Of a stretch of DNA of 64,000 bases, positions 18,805 to 26,591 are shown one piece after another. Made by a program: the position numbers and the translations under genes. The notes under the pieces were generated by a model, which worked only from the letters and a program-made list of their open reading frames with translations, had not been told where the DNA came from and ran no database searches. The stretch is from Ktedonobacter sp. SOSP1-85 (GTDB lineage Bacteria > Chloroflexota > Ktedonobacteria > Ktedonobacterales > Ktedonobacteraceae). Position 1 is the stretch's first letter. Each line of letters starts with the position of its first letter. The DNA lies in NCBI RefSeq assembly GCF_016587415.1, contig NZ_BNJI01000001.1, positions 5,061,501-5,125,500 of the forward strand, written 5' to 3'.

Positions 18805-19939
18805 CTAAGTTTTAAACCGTTCCAATGTGAATGGCTGAATAATTTGTGGCATCTGATTTGTGATGATCATTTCTGTGATAGTTTGTCCTGTGATGGTACT
18901 GAGAATGATGCCCACGTTATTATGACCTGTGGCGAGGATGACATTTCCCCATTGGGGAGCTGGGCCAAGGATCGGGCGTGTGTCTGGTGTTTTAGGGCGT
19001 AGTCCTGCCCATGCCGATGTGAATGTGCTTTGTGCCGGGCTTGGAATGAGTTTGGCTGTGGCATTCTGTAGCCAGGTGGCGCCTTTCTCTGTGACCTGGG
19101 TATCGAAGCCAGTATCTGCTTTTGTTGCTCCAACAATAATGCTTTCCCCCTTTGGAGCAAGATAGGCTCCTTCCCCAAAGATGATATGCCGGAGCTGGTG
19201 AGAGGGTTGGCAGTAGGAAATGATTTCTCCTTTGAGGGGAGTCACGGGGATGTTGAGATTGAGCCATTCTCCACACTGAGCCGCCCATGATCCTGCTGTG
19301 ATGATGAGGTATTTGCACGAGATCGACCGGCAGGCTGTGACTATCTCTGTAATCTGGCTGTCGTGATGCTGAAAGCCTATAACTTCTTCATGGGGATAGG
19401 AAGATAGCTCCGAGCCTTTGGGCGGCCTGATAGTAAGCCTGGACGACTTGAGGTGCTTTGACCTGTGATTTTTCTGGAGCATAAATAGCTGCTTGAATGT
19501 GAGAGTCAAGCAGTGGCTCTTGTTTTCTGGCTTCGTCACCGGTGAGCAAGTACATTTTCAGCCCCAATGGTTGCCATGCCTCCATGCGTTGTTGAAGGTG
19601 GCTAACACGTTTGAGGTTGCGCACCGTTCGTAGTGCGCCGGTTTGTTCGTAGCCGATATGTATGTTGCTGGTCTCTTCTGATTCTGGAATGAGATCGATG
19701 AGGAGCCTGAAACCAGACATAAGCAGATCAGCAAATTGTCCAGGGCCTGGAATTGGTCCCAGCGGTGCTAGTAGGCCAGCGGCTGCGCTTGATGCCTGCG
19801 CGCCTATTTCTGCCATATACAACTGAACGTGGTTTCCTGCCTTGCACTCTTCTATGTCCTCAGTAGAGATTTTTACGTCACTAAGGCTTGACGCTTTCGC
19901 AAGCAATGCGCAAAAAAAGTTTTTTTGTTGAATAGTCAA
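18805..19939 (-). pseudogene. thiO: broken glycine oxidase (thiO-like) gene
   Basis: FAD-dependent amine oxidase of the ThiO/DAO type, which in thiamine synthesis turns glycine into the iminoacetate used for the thiazole ring. Two frames carry it: 19388-19939 has the N-terminal part (GAQASSAAAGLLAPLGPIPG; HIGYEQTGALRTV), and 18805-about 19410 has the rest (YLIITAGSWA; VTPLKGEIISYC; IIVGATKADTGFD; RPILGPAPQWGNVILATGHN). The frames change near 19400. The N-terminal GxGxxG nucleotide-binding strand is missing: upstream sequence is a TnpB element ending at about 19940. So the gene is both 5'-truncated by an insertion and frameshifted. A more decayed copy lies at 12095-12350. Confidence 0.8.
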
Positions 19940-21301
19940 TCACCTCCGGGAAGATCCCGGAAGCTTGTTGGTTACCTCTGGACTCCACCGCAACTCAGCG
20001 TACCTTCGCAGGCGCGCTGCTTTGGCTTCGTTGTCCGAGGCATCAGGGATGATTGACAAACATCCCGTCCTGGCCCAGTCTTGCCGGACCAGGAGCGCTC
20101 TCATTGTGATATTTCTCGCACCAACTAGATCCGCGTGCAGGCAGTAATGACACTGCTGACACACGAAGAGCAACCCTTTGTCTGGACGGTTTGTATCGGC
20201 AGTGTACCCACACATCGGACAGGCTTTTGAGGTGTAATGCGCATCCACCTTCACGGCGAGCGACCCGGCAAGCGCGGCCTTGTAGTTGATGAGCGTGTGA
20301 AGCTGGGCAAAGGACCACTGCGAGTAGACCCGATTGGCTTTGCGGGCCTTTGGCGAGACTGGCTCATAGCCTTTGCCGTTCTTCTTGCGTTTGCGCTTGC
20401 GGCGTTTGGTGCGCTCTCGAATATCCGTCAGGTGTTCCAATCCAATGAGGGTGTGTGGGTACTGCTCAACGATCTGTTTGGCAAGGGTGTGATTGGCTTG
20501 CAATTTTAACCGTCTCTCTCGCTGCTCGATGCGTCTTAGTCGACGTTTCGCGCCACGAGTGCCTTTTTGCTGCAAGCGTTTGCGTAGTCGTGCGTAATGG
20601 TTGGCTTGGTGTCGAACGCGTTTGCCTGAATGAAAGCTCACTTTGCCTGTGAAGGTGGACGTTACGGCCAGGTAACGAATACCCACATCCACCCCCACGA
20701 CGTCATGGAAGTGTTCGGCTCTTGACTCAGAGAGGTCAATAGAGAGGGAAACGAGTAGGTAGAACTGCTTCTTTGGCCGGTTATACCAGAGTTTTGCATC
20801 CCCGATGGTGACACCTTCTTGAATGAGTGCGATATGCTTGTTGTACCCCTGGTAGGCAACGCTGATTCGTCCATTCAAGGTCCCCACGCTCACCCGACTG
20901 TCTCGCTGAAAGGTGTAGTCACGCTCATAGGTGTACTGCACCGTCGGAGACGTGTAGTGTGGTGGCTGATCTAAGCCCTTGAAGCGTTTCTTCGTGAGTT
21001 TCGCACGGCGATGCTCGATATTCTTCTTGAGCTTGGTCCAGAGTCCTTTGTAGGTAGCGGCGACTTGCCGCTCCACGCTACAGGCCAGTTGGGAAGGGAG
21101 ACGATACCGAGCGCGAAGTTCAACATACATCCCTTTGTGCAGCCTGGTCACACTGCTAGTTTTGCCCTGTTCGAAGGCATAGCAACTCACCGCATTGAGG
21201 GCATCCCGATACGCTAGTTGCGTGTGGCGCAGGGCCTCAAACTGCTCTGGGTTGGGTATGAGCTTGAGTTTAGCGGTGATGATCTGGTGCATGTTGTTCA
21301 C
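19940..21301 (-). CDS. tnpB: TnpB, RNA-guided nuclease of IS605-type element (copy A)
   Basis: A 453-residue TnpB/OrfB. RuvC-I aspartate in VVGVDVGIRYLAVTS, RuvC-II glutamate in LIGLEHLTDIRER, a CPMCG...CQQC zinc ribbon, and RuvC-III aspartate in LHADLVGARNI are all present, so the nuclease core looks intact. TnpB proteins cut DNA guided by an RNA read from the 3' end of their own gene and the element's right end. A hairpin (TCCGGGA/TCCCGGA, 19945-19961) overlaps the last codons, as expected for that RNA. No tnpA is present, so the element needs a helper. The GTG at 21301 or the ATG three codons later may start it. It interrupts a thiO gene. Confidence 0.9.
   Translation of the reverse strand: MNNMHQIITAKLKLIPNPEQFEALRHTQLAYRDALNAVSCYAFEQGKTSSVTRLHKGMYVELRARYRLPSQLACSVERQVAATYKGLWTKLKKNIEHRRAKLTKKRFKGLDQPPHYTSPTVQYTYERDYTFQRDSRVSVGTLNGRISVAYQGYNKHIALIQEGVTIGDAKLWYNRPKKQFYLLVSLSIDLSESRAEHFHDVVGVDVGIRYLAVTSTFTGKVSFHSGKRVRHQANHYARLRKRLQQKGTRGAKRRLRRIEQRERRLKLQANHTLAKQIVEQYPHTLIGLEHLTDIRERTKRRKRKRKKNGKGYEPVSPKARKANRVYSQWSFAQLHTLINYKAALAGSLAVKVDAHYTSKACPMCGYTADTNRPDKGLLFVCQQCHYCLHADLVGARNITMRALLVRQDWARTGCLSIIPDASDNEAKAARLRRYAELRWSPEVTNKLPGSSRR
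19945..19961 (-). ncRNA. right-end hairpin, likely part of the TnpB guide RNA (copy A)
   Basis: TCCGGGA (19945-19951) pairs with TCCCGGA (19955-19961) around a 3-base loop inside the last codons of tnpB. In this family the omega RNA covers the end of tnpB and the right end; the guide lies just past it, here in the thiO side below 19940. Exact ends are not determinable by eye. Confidence 0.45.
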
Positions 21302-21441
21302 TTTCGTGAGGGGCGCGAACGCCGCTCGGTCTGTCTCCAGCTTTTTCCAATGACGTGCTTCGTGCAGAGCGTTCGGGTGTTTATTCCGCTTCTGCTCTGA
21401 ACCGATTTTTTTTGCTGATGGACATCTCTTCTCCTCCCGTG

Positions 21442-22821
21442 TCAGTAGGGAAGGAACAACAAGCGGATATGGTTAACATCTGGAAGGGTCGCGTCGTTGG
21501 AGAAGGACACCGATTGTATTCCTGTTCGCGCTAAGAGCAGGCTCTTGGCCTGGGCCTGGCTCTTGCCTGCAATGCTGTCTCTGATGCGCTCCTGCTCGGA
21601 CTGGGAGAACTGATACACCCATGTCTGTGTCCCTGTCGCCTGCATGTTTGATGTTCCCTGTGCGGTGGTCGTGATGTGAACGTCTCCGCTCGGTGTGTAC
21701 TGCGTTCCTAGCTGCTGCTTTGCCTGAGTGGTAAGTGCCTGGGCGAGCAAGGTTTGTAGTGCTTGTGTCTGGTAAACCATGCCTGTACAGATCTCGTCAA
21801 GGGTGACCTGTACGCTCGCAGCTTCCTCTCCTGGCTGATGATTGGCGCTCGTCTTCTGCTGGCAGTGCAACGGCATTGCAAGTGTCTCGGTACTCCTCAC
21901 CTGCGTTTGGAGGGCTGCGGTGGTGCTCTGGTCAAGGCTGGCTTTCAGGCTTGCGCCTGCGGTGTCTATGTCGTGTTGCGTTACACTTTGGTAGTCGCGT
22001 GCGTCCTGTCCTCCGCTGAAGGCTGTATTTGCTGCAAGCACGTTGGCTCGGCAACATGGCCCATAGATGTCTGAGGCTTGTATGTTGCCTACGGGGCCAC
22101 TTTGGACCGCATGAGCCGTGATCGTAACCCGCCCATTGGTTGCCAGGGTTCCAGCGGGTATGCTTGCATCCTGATCGGTGACGATCTGCACACCATCTGC
22201 ACCTGTTAAAAGCGTCTCGGCAGGGACTGTTTGTGGGTAGGTTGCTGTGTTATAGAAGGTGATGTATCCGTGTGCGGCCTGGGCGTCCTGGAGCGCTTTT
22301 CCTGTGGTGGGAATGGTACGCACCTGGCTCATCGTGATTGTGGGAAGTAGCCTTCCTGGCACCTGGCTCTGGGTCTGGTCGGTGTTTCCTCCAATAGTCA
22401 CGGTCAAGCGGGTTTCGAGCATGTGTGAGACAGGAACCAGCGTCACGGTGGTGGTTGCTGTCCAGAGAGGCGACATATACAGCAGCCCCCCTACAACAAG
22501 CGCACATGTGCAGAGGATGGTGCAGAAAAGCACAAGGGGGTGCGTGTGCTGCCTCATCCACGGTAACGGTCCTCTCCTTCCTGATTCTGGCTCCTGGTTG
22601 ATGGGTGGGACACTCTCAACCACGTTGGCGGGTTCCTCTGGCTCGGCTCGTGGGTAAATGTGAATCTCAACGTCCCATTGCTGGCGGTTGGGGTCGTACT
22701 CCTGGTTGGCTTCAATGTGTGGGATGTCGTCCGTGGTGTGCGCCTGCTGGTTCTGCTGCTGCTGCTGATCTAGTTCGTGTAGGAGCTGGTCAATGTCATT
22801 GTGTATCTGTCGGTCTTGCAT
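21442..22821 (-). CDS. membrane-anchored baseplate J-like protein
   Basis: About 459 residues: a Gln-rich cytoplasmic N-terminus (DQQQQQNQQ near residue 18), one membrane helix (about 95-117, PLVLFCTILCTCALVVGGLL), then an extracytoplasmic region. Residues about 175-260 read as a baseplate J/gp47-type beta domain (ITFYNTATYPQTVPAETLLT; VTDQDASIPAGTLAT; ITAHAVQSGPVGNIQASDI). That fold occurs in phage and contractile-tail baseplates and also in membrane-anchored proteins of Gram-positives and Chloroflexota. The start at 22821 was chosen for GGAAGGGAA six bases upstream. Last gene of a minus-strand cluster with three further accessory genes. Function unknown; surface assembly or export is a guess. 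Confidence 0.7.
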   Translation of the reverse strand: MQDRQIHNDIDQLLHELDQQQQQNQQAHTTDDIPHIEANQEYDPNRQQWDVEIHIYPRAEPEEPANVVESVPPINQEPESGRRGPLPWMRQHTHPLVLFCTILCTCALVVGGLLYMSPLWTATTTVTLVPVSHMLETRLTVTIGGNTDQTQSQVPGRLLPTITMSQVRTIPTTGKALQDAQAAHGYITFYNTATYPQTVPAETLLTGADGVQIVTDQDASIPAGTLATNGRVTITAHAVQSGPVGNIQASDIYGPCCRANVLAANTAFSGGQDARDYQSVTQHDIDTAGASLKASLDQSTTAALQTQVRSTETLAMPLHCQQKTSANHQPGEEAASVQVTLDEICTGMVYQTQALQTLLAQALTTQAKQQLGTQYTPSGDVHITTTAQGTSNMQATGTQTWVYQFSQSEQERIRDSIAGKSQAQAKSLLLARTGIQSVSFSNDATLPDVNHIRLLFLPY

Positions 22822-22880
22822 GGGTTCCCTTCCAAGAAGAGCGGGAAGAGTACACCGTGATGCGACTCTTCCCAGAAACA

Positions 22881-23309
22881 TTAGGCGTGTGTGGTTCCGT
22901 CCCACGGCGCTCTACAGGTATCGAGCGGGCCTGCGCTAAAGGTCATGTAGTAGGCGATATCTTGGGTGTGCTCGTCGAGCCGGTCAAAGAAACTCTCCGG
23001 AACAATTCCCCGCCAACGGATGACAATATAGCCATCGCCTGACGGGTTGGCTTTGCCATACGAGATGAGAACCGCTGAGATGGGGCGTTCCGTCTGGAAC
23101 GAGGTTTGCAAGTTGAGGGCAAGGGTGGCGGTAATCGTCTCCTTACAGGCGATAACCACATATTCATCCTCTCTGCTAAAGGTGACACCCATCAACTGAT
23201 TGACTCGGTGGGTTAACATACGTAGGGTTCGGCGTGCTCCTCTGGGGTCGCTCTCCTGTGGGCGCTGTGGCTGCTCGGCCTGCATGGGGTACGCTAGGGT
23301 GACAATCAC
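22881..23309 (-). CDS. hypothetical protein of the baseplate-J cluster
   Basis: A 142-residue soluble protein without signal peptide or membrane helix, starting MIVTLAYPMQAEQPQRPQES. The middle (VTFSREDEYVVIACKETITA; ISAVLISYGKANPSGDG; YIVIRWRGIVPESFFDRLDE) predicts alternating beta strands and helices. I do not recognise the family. Its ATG overlaps the stop of the upstream gene at 23306 (ATGA), so it is translated together with the FG-GAP-like membrane protein. It ends 60 bases before the baseplate-J-like gene. Its role is probably tied to the same surface complex. Confidence 0.55.
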   Translation of the reverse strand: MIVTLAYPMQAEQPQRPQESDPRGARRTLRMLTHRVNQLMGVTFSREDEYVVIACKETITATLALNLQTSFQTERPISAVLISYGKANPSGDGYIVIRWRGIVPESFFDRLDEHTQDIAYYMTFSAGPLDTCRAPWDGTTHA

Positions 23310-24046
23310 TTGTTCACCTCCTTCATAGGGGTCGCACTAAACGTGTTGTTCTCGTTCTTGAAGGCGATGCTTTGCCCTCCAACAGAAACAATCATGTCCG
23401 GCTTGCCGTCTCCATCCAGGTCTTTGAATGCCACCTCTGCCGGGGTCACGTCTTGTCCACTGCCAAGCAAGTTCAACCCGGTTTTATACAGGTGGGTCTT
23501 GCTTGGGTCGCCTGCCGCGATTTCAATGACCAGAATCTGACCATGCAGATTGAGCACGATGAAGTGGGATGGGTTTGCGCTGCTATCGTGGTTGTGGCCG
23601 ACAACGGCGTCAGTCTGGTAGGTACGGGGGCGTCCATAGTGGATATCATCTTGCCATCCCTGCCACGCCTGCTGTCCCATGTTCATGCCAAACCATCCCC
23701 CAAACATTGCGAGGCCCACGAGTCCTGCATAAGCAGGCCAGCGGGGAAAGTGAAACGGTTTGGGTGTCCTAACGGGCAAGAGTGGCAGATGCTCGTGTTG
23801 CCTCTGCTGCCTGGGTTGGTCATGAACATGAATACTGACCCGGCGCGTTGCCTGCTCGTCTGTCTGGGTCTGAGTTGGTGCGTAGATCGGCTGGCGCACC
23901 ACGCTGGTACGGGTGCGTGTGTCATACAAGGCGTCTTCGTCAATGTGCTCTTGGGTGTCGATTTCCTCCCGGTGTGCTCTCGTCGCGCGATTGCCATGGG
24001 TGGGAGCCTCGGCCGTTTCCAAGTTGAAGCGATAGCGGGTAGGCAT
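23306..24046 (-). CDS. single-pass membrane protein with FG-GAP/VCBS-like C-terminus
   Basis: 246 residues. A polar, Arg/Gln-rich cytoplasmic part (1-100) is followed by one membrane helix (about 104-122, AYAGLVGLAMFGGWFGMNMG). The outer part contains HFIVLNLHGQILVIEIAAGD and the calcium-binding-like FKDLDGDGKPDMIVSVGG (about 208-225), typical of one FG-GAP/VCBS propeller blade. Topology mirrors the baseplate-J-like protein in the same cluster, so both would project to the outside. Start overlaps the stop of the upstream gene and stop overlaps the next start, a tight operon. Substrate or partner unknown. Confidence 0.6.
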   Translation of the reverse strand: MPTRYRFNLETAEAPTHGNRATRAHREEIDTQEHIDEDALYDTRTRTSVVRQPIYAPTQTQTDEQATRRVSIHVHDQPRQQRQHEHLPLLPVRTPKPFHFPRWPAYAGLVGLAMFGGWFGMNMGQQAWQGWQDDIHYGRPRTYQTDAVVGHNHDSSANPSHFIVLNLHGQILVIEIAAGDPSKTHLYKTGLNLLGSGQDVTPAEVAFKDLDGDGKPDMIVSVGGQSIAFKNENNTFSATPMKEVNK

Positions 24047-24465
24047 TACCGTTCCTCCCTTATGTAGCGAGTGAGGGTGAGGGTCTGGGCTTGCTCCTCA
24101 TGCTTGCGCATGGCGTACTGATAGAACTCTTCGTTCCAGCCACACACATAGCCATAGCGCCAAATGGCCGGGCGGAAGGGACAATACAACGCCCACCGGA
24201 AGGCGTTCTCGACATCCTGGACCACAATCTCGCGCTTTGCAAAAGCCAAGGCGAGAAACTCGGCTCGTCCCGACTGCACACCATTATGGAAAGCCGGGTC
24301 AGCACAGATCAGGATGTTATCAATGCCTGCGTCTTTCGTCTCATCTGTCAGCCTGGGGGTACCTTCTGGATAGATGCCGTACGAGGTACCGACACGTTGC
24401 TGTGATGCGCCTTGTTGTTGCTCGCTAGAAAGGTAAAAGGCCATTCCCGTTGTGTAGTGCTTCAT
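24046..24465 (-). CDS. hypothetical protein, first tightly coupled gene of the cluster
   Basis: About 139 residues starting MKHYTTGMAFYLSSEQQQG. The start at 24465 was preferred because AGAGGAGAA precedes it. The C-terminal half (ENAFRWALYCPFRPAIWRYG, then YVCGWNEEFYQYAMRKHEE) is helical and Trp-rich and recalls the end of the next gene upstream (NTGWVIGWVKGLLEA), suggesting related small folds. No domain recognised. The stop overlaps the start of the FG-GAP-like gene. Confidence 0.55.
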   Translation of the reverse strand: MKHYTTGMAFYLSSEQQQGASQQRVGTSYGIYPEGTPRLTDETKDAGIDNILICADPAFHNGVQSGRAEFLALAFAKREIVVQDVENAFRWALYCPFRPAIWRYGYVCGWNEEFYQYAMRKHEEQAQTLTLTRYIREER

Positions 24466-24482
24466 GCTATTTTCTCCTCTGT

Positions 24483-24518
24483 CTCTCCTCTTGTTGCCCA
24501 TAAGCAACAAGAGGAGAG
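24483..24518 (-). terminator. 15-bp hairpin in accessory cluster
   Basis: CTCTCCTCTTGTTGC (24483-24497) pairs exactly with GCAACAAGAGGAGAG (24504-24518) over a 6-base loop. It lies between the gene ending at 24528 and the gene starting at 24465. No T-run follows, so it may attenuate or stabilise rather than terminate. The arm carries GAGGAG-like bases close to the ribosome binding site of the next gene. Confidence 0.45.
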
Positions 24519-24527
24519 CGTGATGAG

Positions 24528-25022
24528 CTACATATGCTTCCCTGCGATATACTCGGTTGCTTCTTTTGAGGTCAAAAGGCCGTCGTTGACAAACTGAGCA
24601 ACCTCAGCAATATTGTCCTTGTCCTCGTGGCAGGGGCAAGACGGAACAAAACAAAACGGGTTGGTCACGCTATGACGATAGGTATCAGTGGGAATCACAA
24701 GAAGGAAATTATCCCCATAGGGCGCAGGCTCATCACAACGCCTACCAGGTGAAGCCGGGGAAGATTGTTGAGGAGTGGAAGCTTCTAGCAAGCCCTTCAC
24801 CCAGCCGATGACCCAGCCGGTATTCTCGGAGGCTGAATCAGGATACGCGAGCAGGCGATGAACAAGGCATTCGTAAATCTCATGTTCATTCTGTGGGTAT
24901 AGTTCATTCTGATAGGCTTGATATCCTGCCTGGACACTGCGTAAGAAGGTCAGGTTAGAAATGGTGACCGGCGCATCCATGAGATGGCCTGAACGTACGT
25001 CCGTTGAAGCTCGCGGTGACAT
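24528..25022 (-). CDS. hypothetical protein, accessory cluster
   Basis: 164 residues with the ATG at 25022 (AAAGAGATG lies upstream; ATG at 24980 is a second option). Residues 25-60 are helical (RSVQAGYQAYQNELYPQNEH), then NTGWVIGWVKGLLEA, a Ser/Pro/Gln-rich linker, a Cys cluster FCFVPSCPCHEDKDN (three Cys plus His) and a C-terminal helix TSKEATEYIAGKHM. The Cys/His cluster could bind a metal. I do not recognise the family. It is the most upstream gene of the minus-strand cluster, and may be transcribed separately because a hairpin follows it. Confidence 0.5.
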   Translation of the reverse strand: MSPRASTDVRSGHLMDAPVTISNLTFLRSVQAGYQAYQNELYPQNEHEIYECLVHRLLAYPDSASENTGWVIGWVKGLLEASTPQQSSPASPGRRCDEPAPYGDNFLLVIPTDTYRHSVTNPFCFVPSCPCHEDKDNIAEVAQFVNDGLLTSKEATEYIAGKHM

Positions 25023-25118
25023 ATTGCATCATCTCTTTCTTGACTGCGGAGCCTCAATGCGCTATGCTGAGCACAGAGAACTCCTGAACGGTCCAAATGT
25101 TTTTGTGTGTTCTCACTC

Positions 25119-25149
25119 ACTGACTCTCGTCTGATCCACGAGAGTCAGT
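25119..25149 (+). terminator. intrinsic terminator without an obvious gene
   Basis: ACTGACTCTCGT (25119-25130) pairs perfectly with ACGAGAGTCAGT (25138-25149), loop of seven bases, followed by TTTTGTTTGTC. This is a textbook intrinsic terminator on the plus strand, yet the nearest plus-strand gene upstream is far away. It may end a small RNA starting in the gap near 25030-25110 or be a leftover. Confidence 0.65.
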
Positions 25150-25421
25150 TTTTGTTTGTCTTCTATCACCTGCTTTCAGATCTCACTGCACATAATGCTG
25201 TGAAATGAGCTTGAGAAAAGCAATCGGTAGTTGGTGACATACTAATCAGCTTTCTCTCTACAAATTCCACAACACGTAAGTAAGTTTGAATCCGTTAGCG
25301 ATGTTCCATTATTGATAATGTAGCATAACTTTTGTATAGTTGTCAATGGACAAGCTATGTTACATGATACATAATTGATAAGTGCTAATGGGTAATCTAC
25401 TGGTCCCTTAGCATAAATCAA

Positions 25422-25451
25422 TTGACTCTAACAAAGCACGTATGCTAGACT
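25422..25451 (+). promoter_or_regulatory. promoter candidate for XRE gene
   Basis: TTGACT (25422-25427), 18-base spacer, TAGACT (25446-25451), 35 bases before the ATG at 25486. Five of six and four of six bases match the housekeeping consensus. Confidence 0.4.
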
Positions 25452-25485
25452 TGCATTAACCAAATATTTGATAGGACTATAATAT

Positions 25486-25716
25486 ATGGAAGAGAAAGAA
25501 ACCCCATTACGCAGCATCCGTGAAGGGCTAGGCATATCTCAAGAAGCGCTAGCTCGCAGAACAAGTTTAACTACTGGGACATATCGGAGAGCAGAAAATG
25601 GGCTGCCAGTAAAATACAGCACAGCCCAGGAAATTTTACACGCTATTAATGGCATCTTAAAGGAACACGATAAACCAGAAGTCTCTCTTGAAGATATCGG
25701 TCTAACATTGATGTAG
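25486..25716 (+). CDS. small XRE-family HTH regulator
   Basis: 76 residues, starting MEEKETPLRSIREGLGISQE. Helix-turn-helix of the Cro/C1 type: LRSIREGLGISQEALARRTS (helices 1-2) and LTTGTYRRAENG (recognition helix). The remainder is a short helical tail. The ribosome binding site is weak (GATAGGA about 12 bases upstream). After the stop the -1 frame stays open for another 50 codons (NIDVDTAIKEIGTSTNQRAE onwards, ending ...MELFK near 25865), so the gene may once have been longer or be shortened by a frameshift. It stands directly before a GIY-YIG/XRE fusion gene, an arrangement repeated at 26592. Confidence 0.7.
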   Translation: MEEKETPLRSIREGLGISQEALARRTSLTTGTYRRAENGLPVKYSTAQEILHAINGILKEHDKPEVSLEDIGLTLM

Positions 25717-25874
25717 ATACGGCAATTAAAGAAATAGGTACATCTACTAACCAGCGAGCAGAAAAAGGCGAACGTATTAGTCGTCTTATGAGATTGCGCA
25801 TCTTAACGGAAGCGCCGGCTGTATACGCTTGTGACGGTGCATCTTACATGGAGTTGTTCAAGTAAAGCTAGCGA

Positions 25875-25901
25875 TCACCCAGGGAGTAACGGCCTGGGTG
25901 A
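25875..25901 (+). terminator. 9-bp hairpin before GIY-YIG gene
   Basis: TCACCCAGG (25875-25883) pairs with CCTGGGTGA (25893-25901). It ends a few bases before the ribosome binding site (AGGAGA) of the GIY-YIG gene, so it could be an attenuator or the terminator of the XRE gene. Confidence 0.4.
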
Positions 25902-25918
25902 CTGTAGGAGATACGAAG

Positions 25919-26215
25919 ATGGATGACACGTATTTTGTACCACAAGATGGGTTTGTTATCTACGCTTTGCTTGATCCACGTAATGATGAGATTCGCTATG
26001 TAGGATTAACAAAAAATATAGCTATGCGCTTCTCATTCCACATGAGAGAGGCAGGGAATAATACTTCCAAAGGCATATGGTTAGGAGACTTGCAGAGACA
26101 CAGTTTACAGCCAATTGTTAAGATTCTGGAAACATTAGGACCGCAAAGAAACCTAGCAGAAGATAGAGAAAAGTTCTGGATAAGGTCACTAGAGCAATCT
26201 GGTTGCAGTTATTAA
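25919..26215 (+). CDS. GIY-YIG nuclease-domain protein (N-part of a GIY-YIG/XRE fusion)
   Basis: 98 residues from the ATG at 25919, which has AGGAGA eight bases before it. The GIY-YIG core is readable: GFVIYALLDPRNDEIRYVGL (the 'IYAL...RYVG' pair), then KNIAMRFSFHMREA with the conserved arginine, and AEDREKFWIRSLEQSG with the conserved glutamate helix. The frame stops at 26213-26215, but a neighbouring frame continues without stop from about 26203 to 26370 and carries an XRE-type HTH. So the protein seen is probably the N-terminal half of a frameshifted nuclease/regulator fusion. GIY-YIG enzymes make metal-dependent DNA cuts; the target here is unknown. Confidence 0.65.
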   Translation: MDDTYFVPQDGFVIYALLDPRNDEIRYVGLTKNIAMRFSFHMREAGNNTSKGIWLGDLQRHSLQPIVKILETLGPQRNLAEDREKFWIRSLEQSGCSY

Positions 26216-26516
26216 TATAGACAAGACAGAGCGAAACAATAGAGGGTTGTTGCGAAAAAATCAACATCCTCGTCTTGTGAGTAAGCAAGAAACAAAAACA
26301 GAGGCCTGCCTCTCGTTAGATAAGCTACGAATAAAAGCAGGACTTCATATCAATCAACTAACGTGACTTGCAAGAACCTCAGAGACAACGTACCGTAGAA
26401 TTTTACGGGGTGAGCCTATTAGTAGCGATATAGCATATCGTATCCTACACGTGTTATCGCAACATCTAGGGTATACTGTTACTCCAAATAAGGTTAAAGA
26501 TCTTAAAATATTATAA
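26216..26516 (+). pseudogene. XRE-HTH tail of first GIY-YIG/XRE fusion, out of frame with a stop
   Basis: Read in the shifted frame, the region continues the GIY-YIG gene: NIDKTERNNRGLLRKNQHPR, then SLDKLRIKAGLHINQLT, an in-frame TGA, LARTSETTYRRILRGEPISS, DIAYRILHVLSQHLGYTVTP and the stop at 26514. The HTH is clearly related to that of the intact small regulator at 26592 (LDQLRKRAGLQVKELTELAD...ETSYRKMVRGE). Two lesions, one frameshift and one stop, separate it from the nuclease half. Confidence 0.65.
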
Positions 26517-26532
26517 ATGTCGTTATAAAAAT

Positions 26533-26587
26533 CCTCCTGACAGAAACCGTCATTTGTCGCAAAATACGGTTAATATTTGTCAGGAGG
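26533..26587 (+). promoter_or_regulatory. RNA hairpin hiding the Shine-Dalgarno of the XRE gene
   Basis: CCTCCTGACA (26533-26542) is the exact complement of TGTCAGGAGG (26578-26587), and inside it AACCGT (26545-26550) pairs with ACGGTT (26566-26571). The right arm contains AGGAGG, the ribosome binding site of the gene starting at 26592, and the left arm is a perfect anti-Shine-Dalgarno. In RNA this would block translation until opened. As DNA it could also be an operator for the encoded XRE protein. Confidence 0.6.
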
Positions 26588-26591
26588 CCAT

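Larger units (their letters stand above)
25023..25485. other. 463-bp AT-rich regulatory gap
   Basis: No gene seen. It separates the minus-strand cluster from the plus-strand XRE genes and therefore should carry promoters for both. It holds a strong plus-strand terminator (25119-25149) with no recognisable gene in front of it, and a promoter candidate before the XRE gene. The right half (25230-25480) is very AT-rich. Confidence 0.4.

Noticed and set aside
21442..24465. Prophage tail module
   Set aside because: Only a baseplate-J-like domain is present, anchored by a membrane helix; no sheath, tube, tape-measure or capsid genes.
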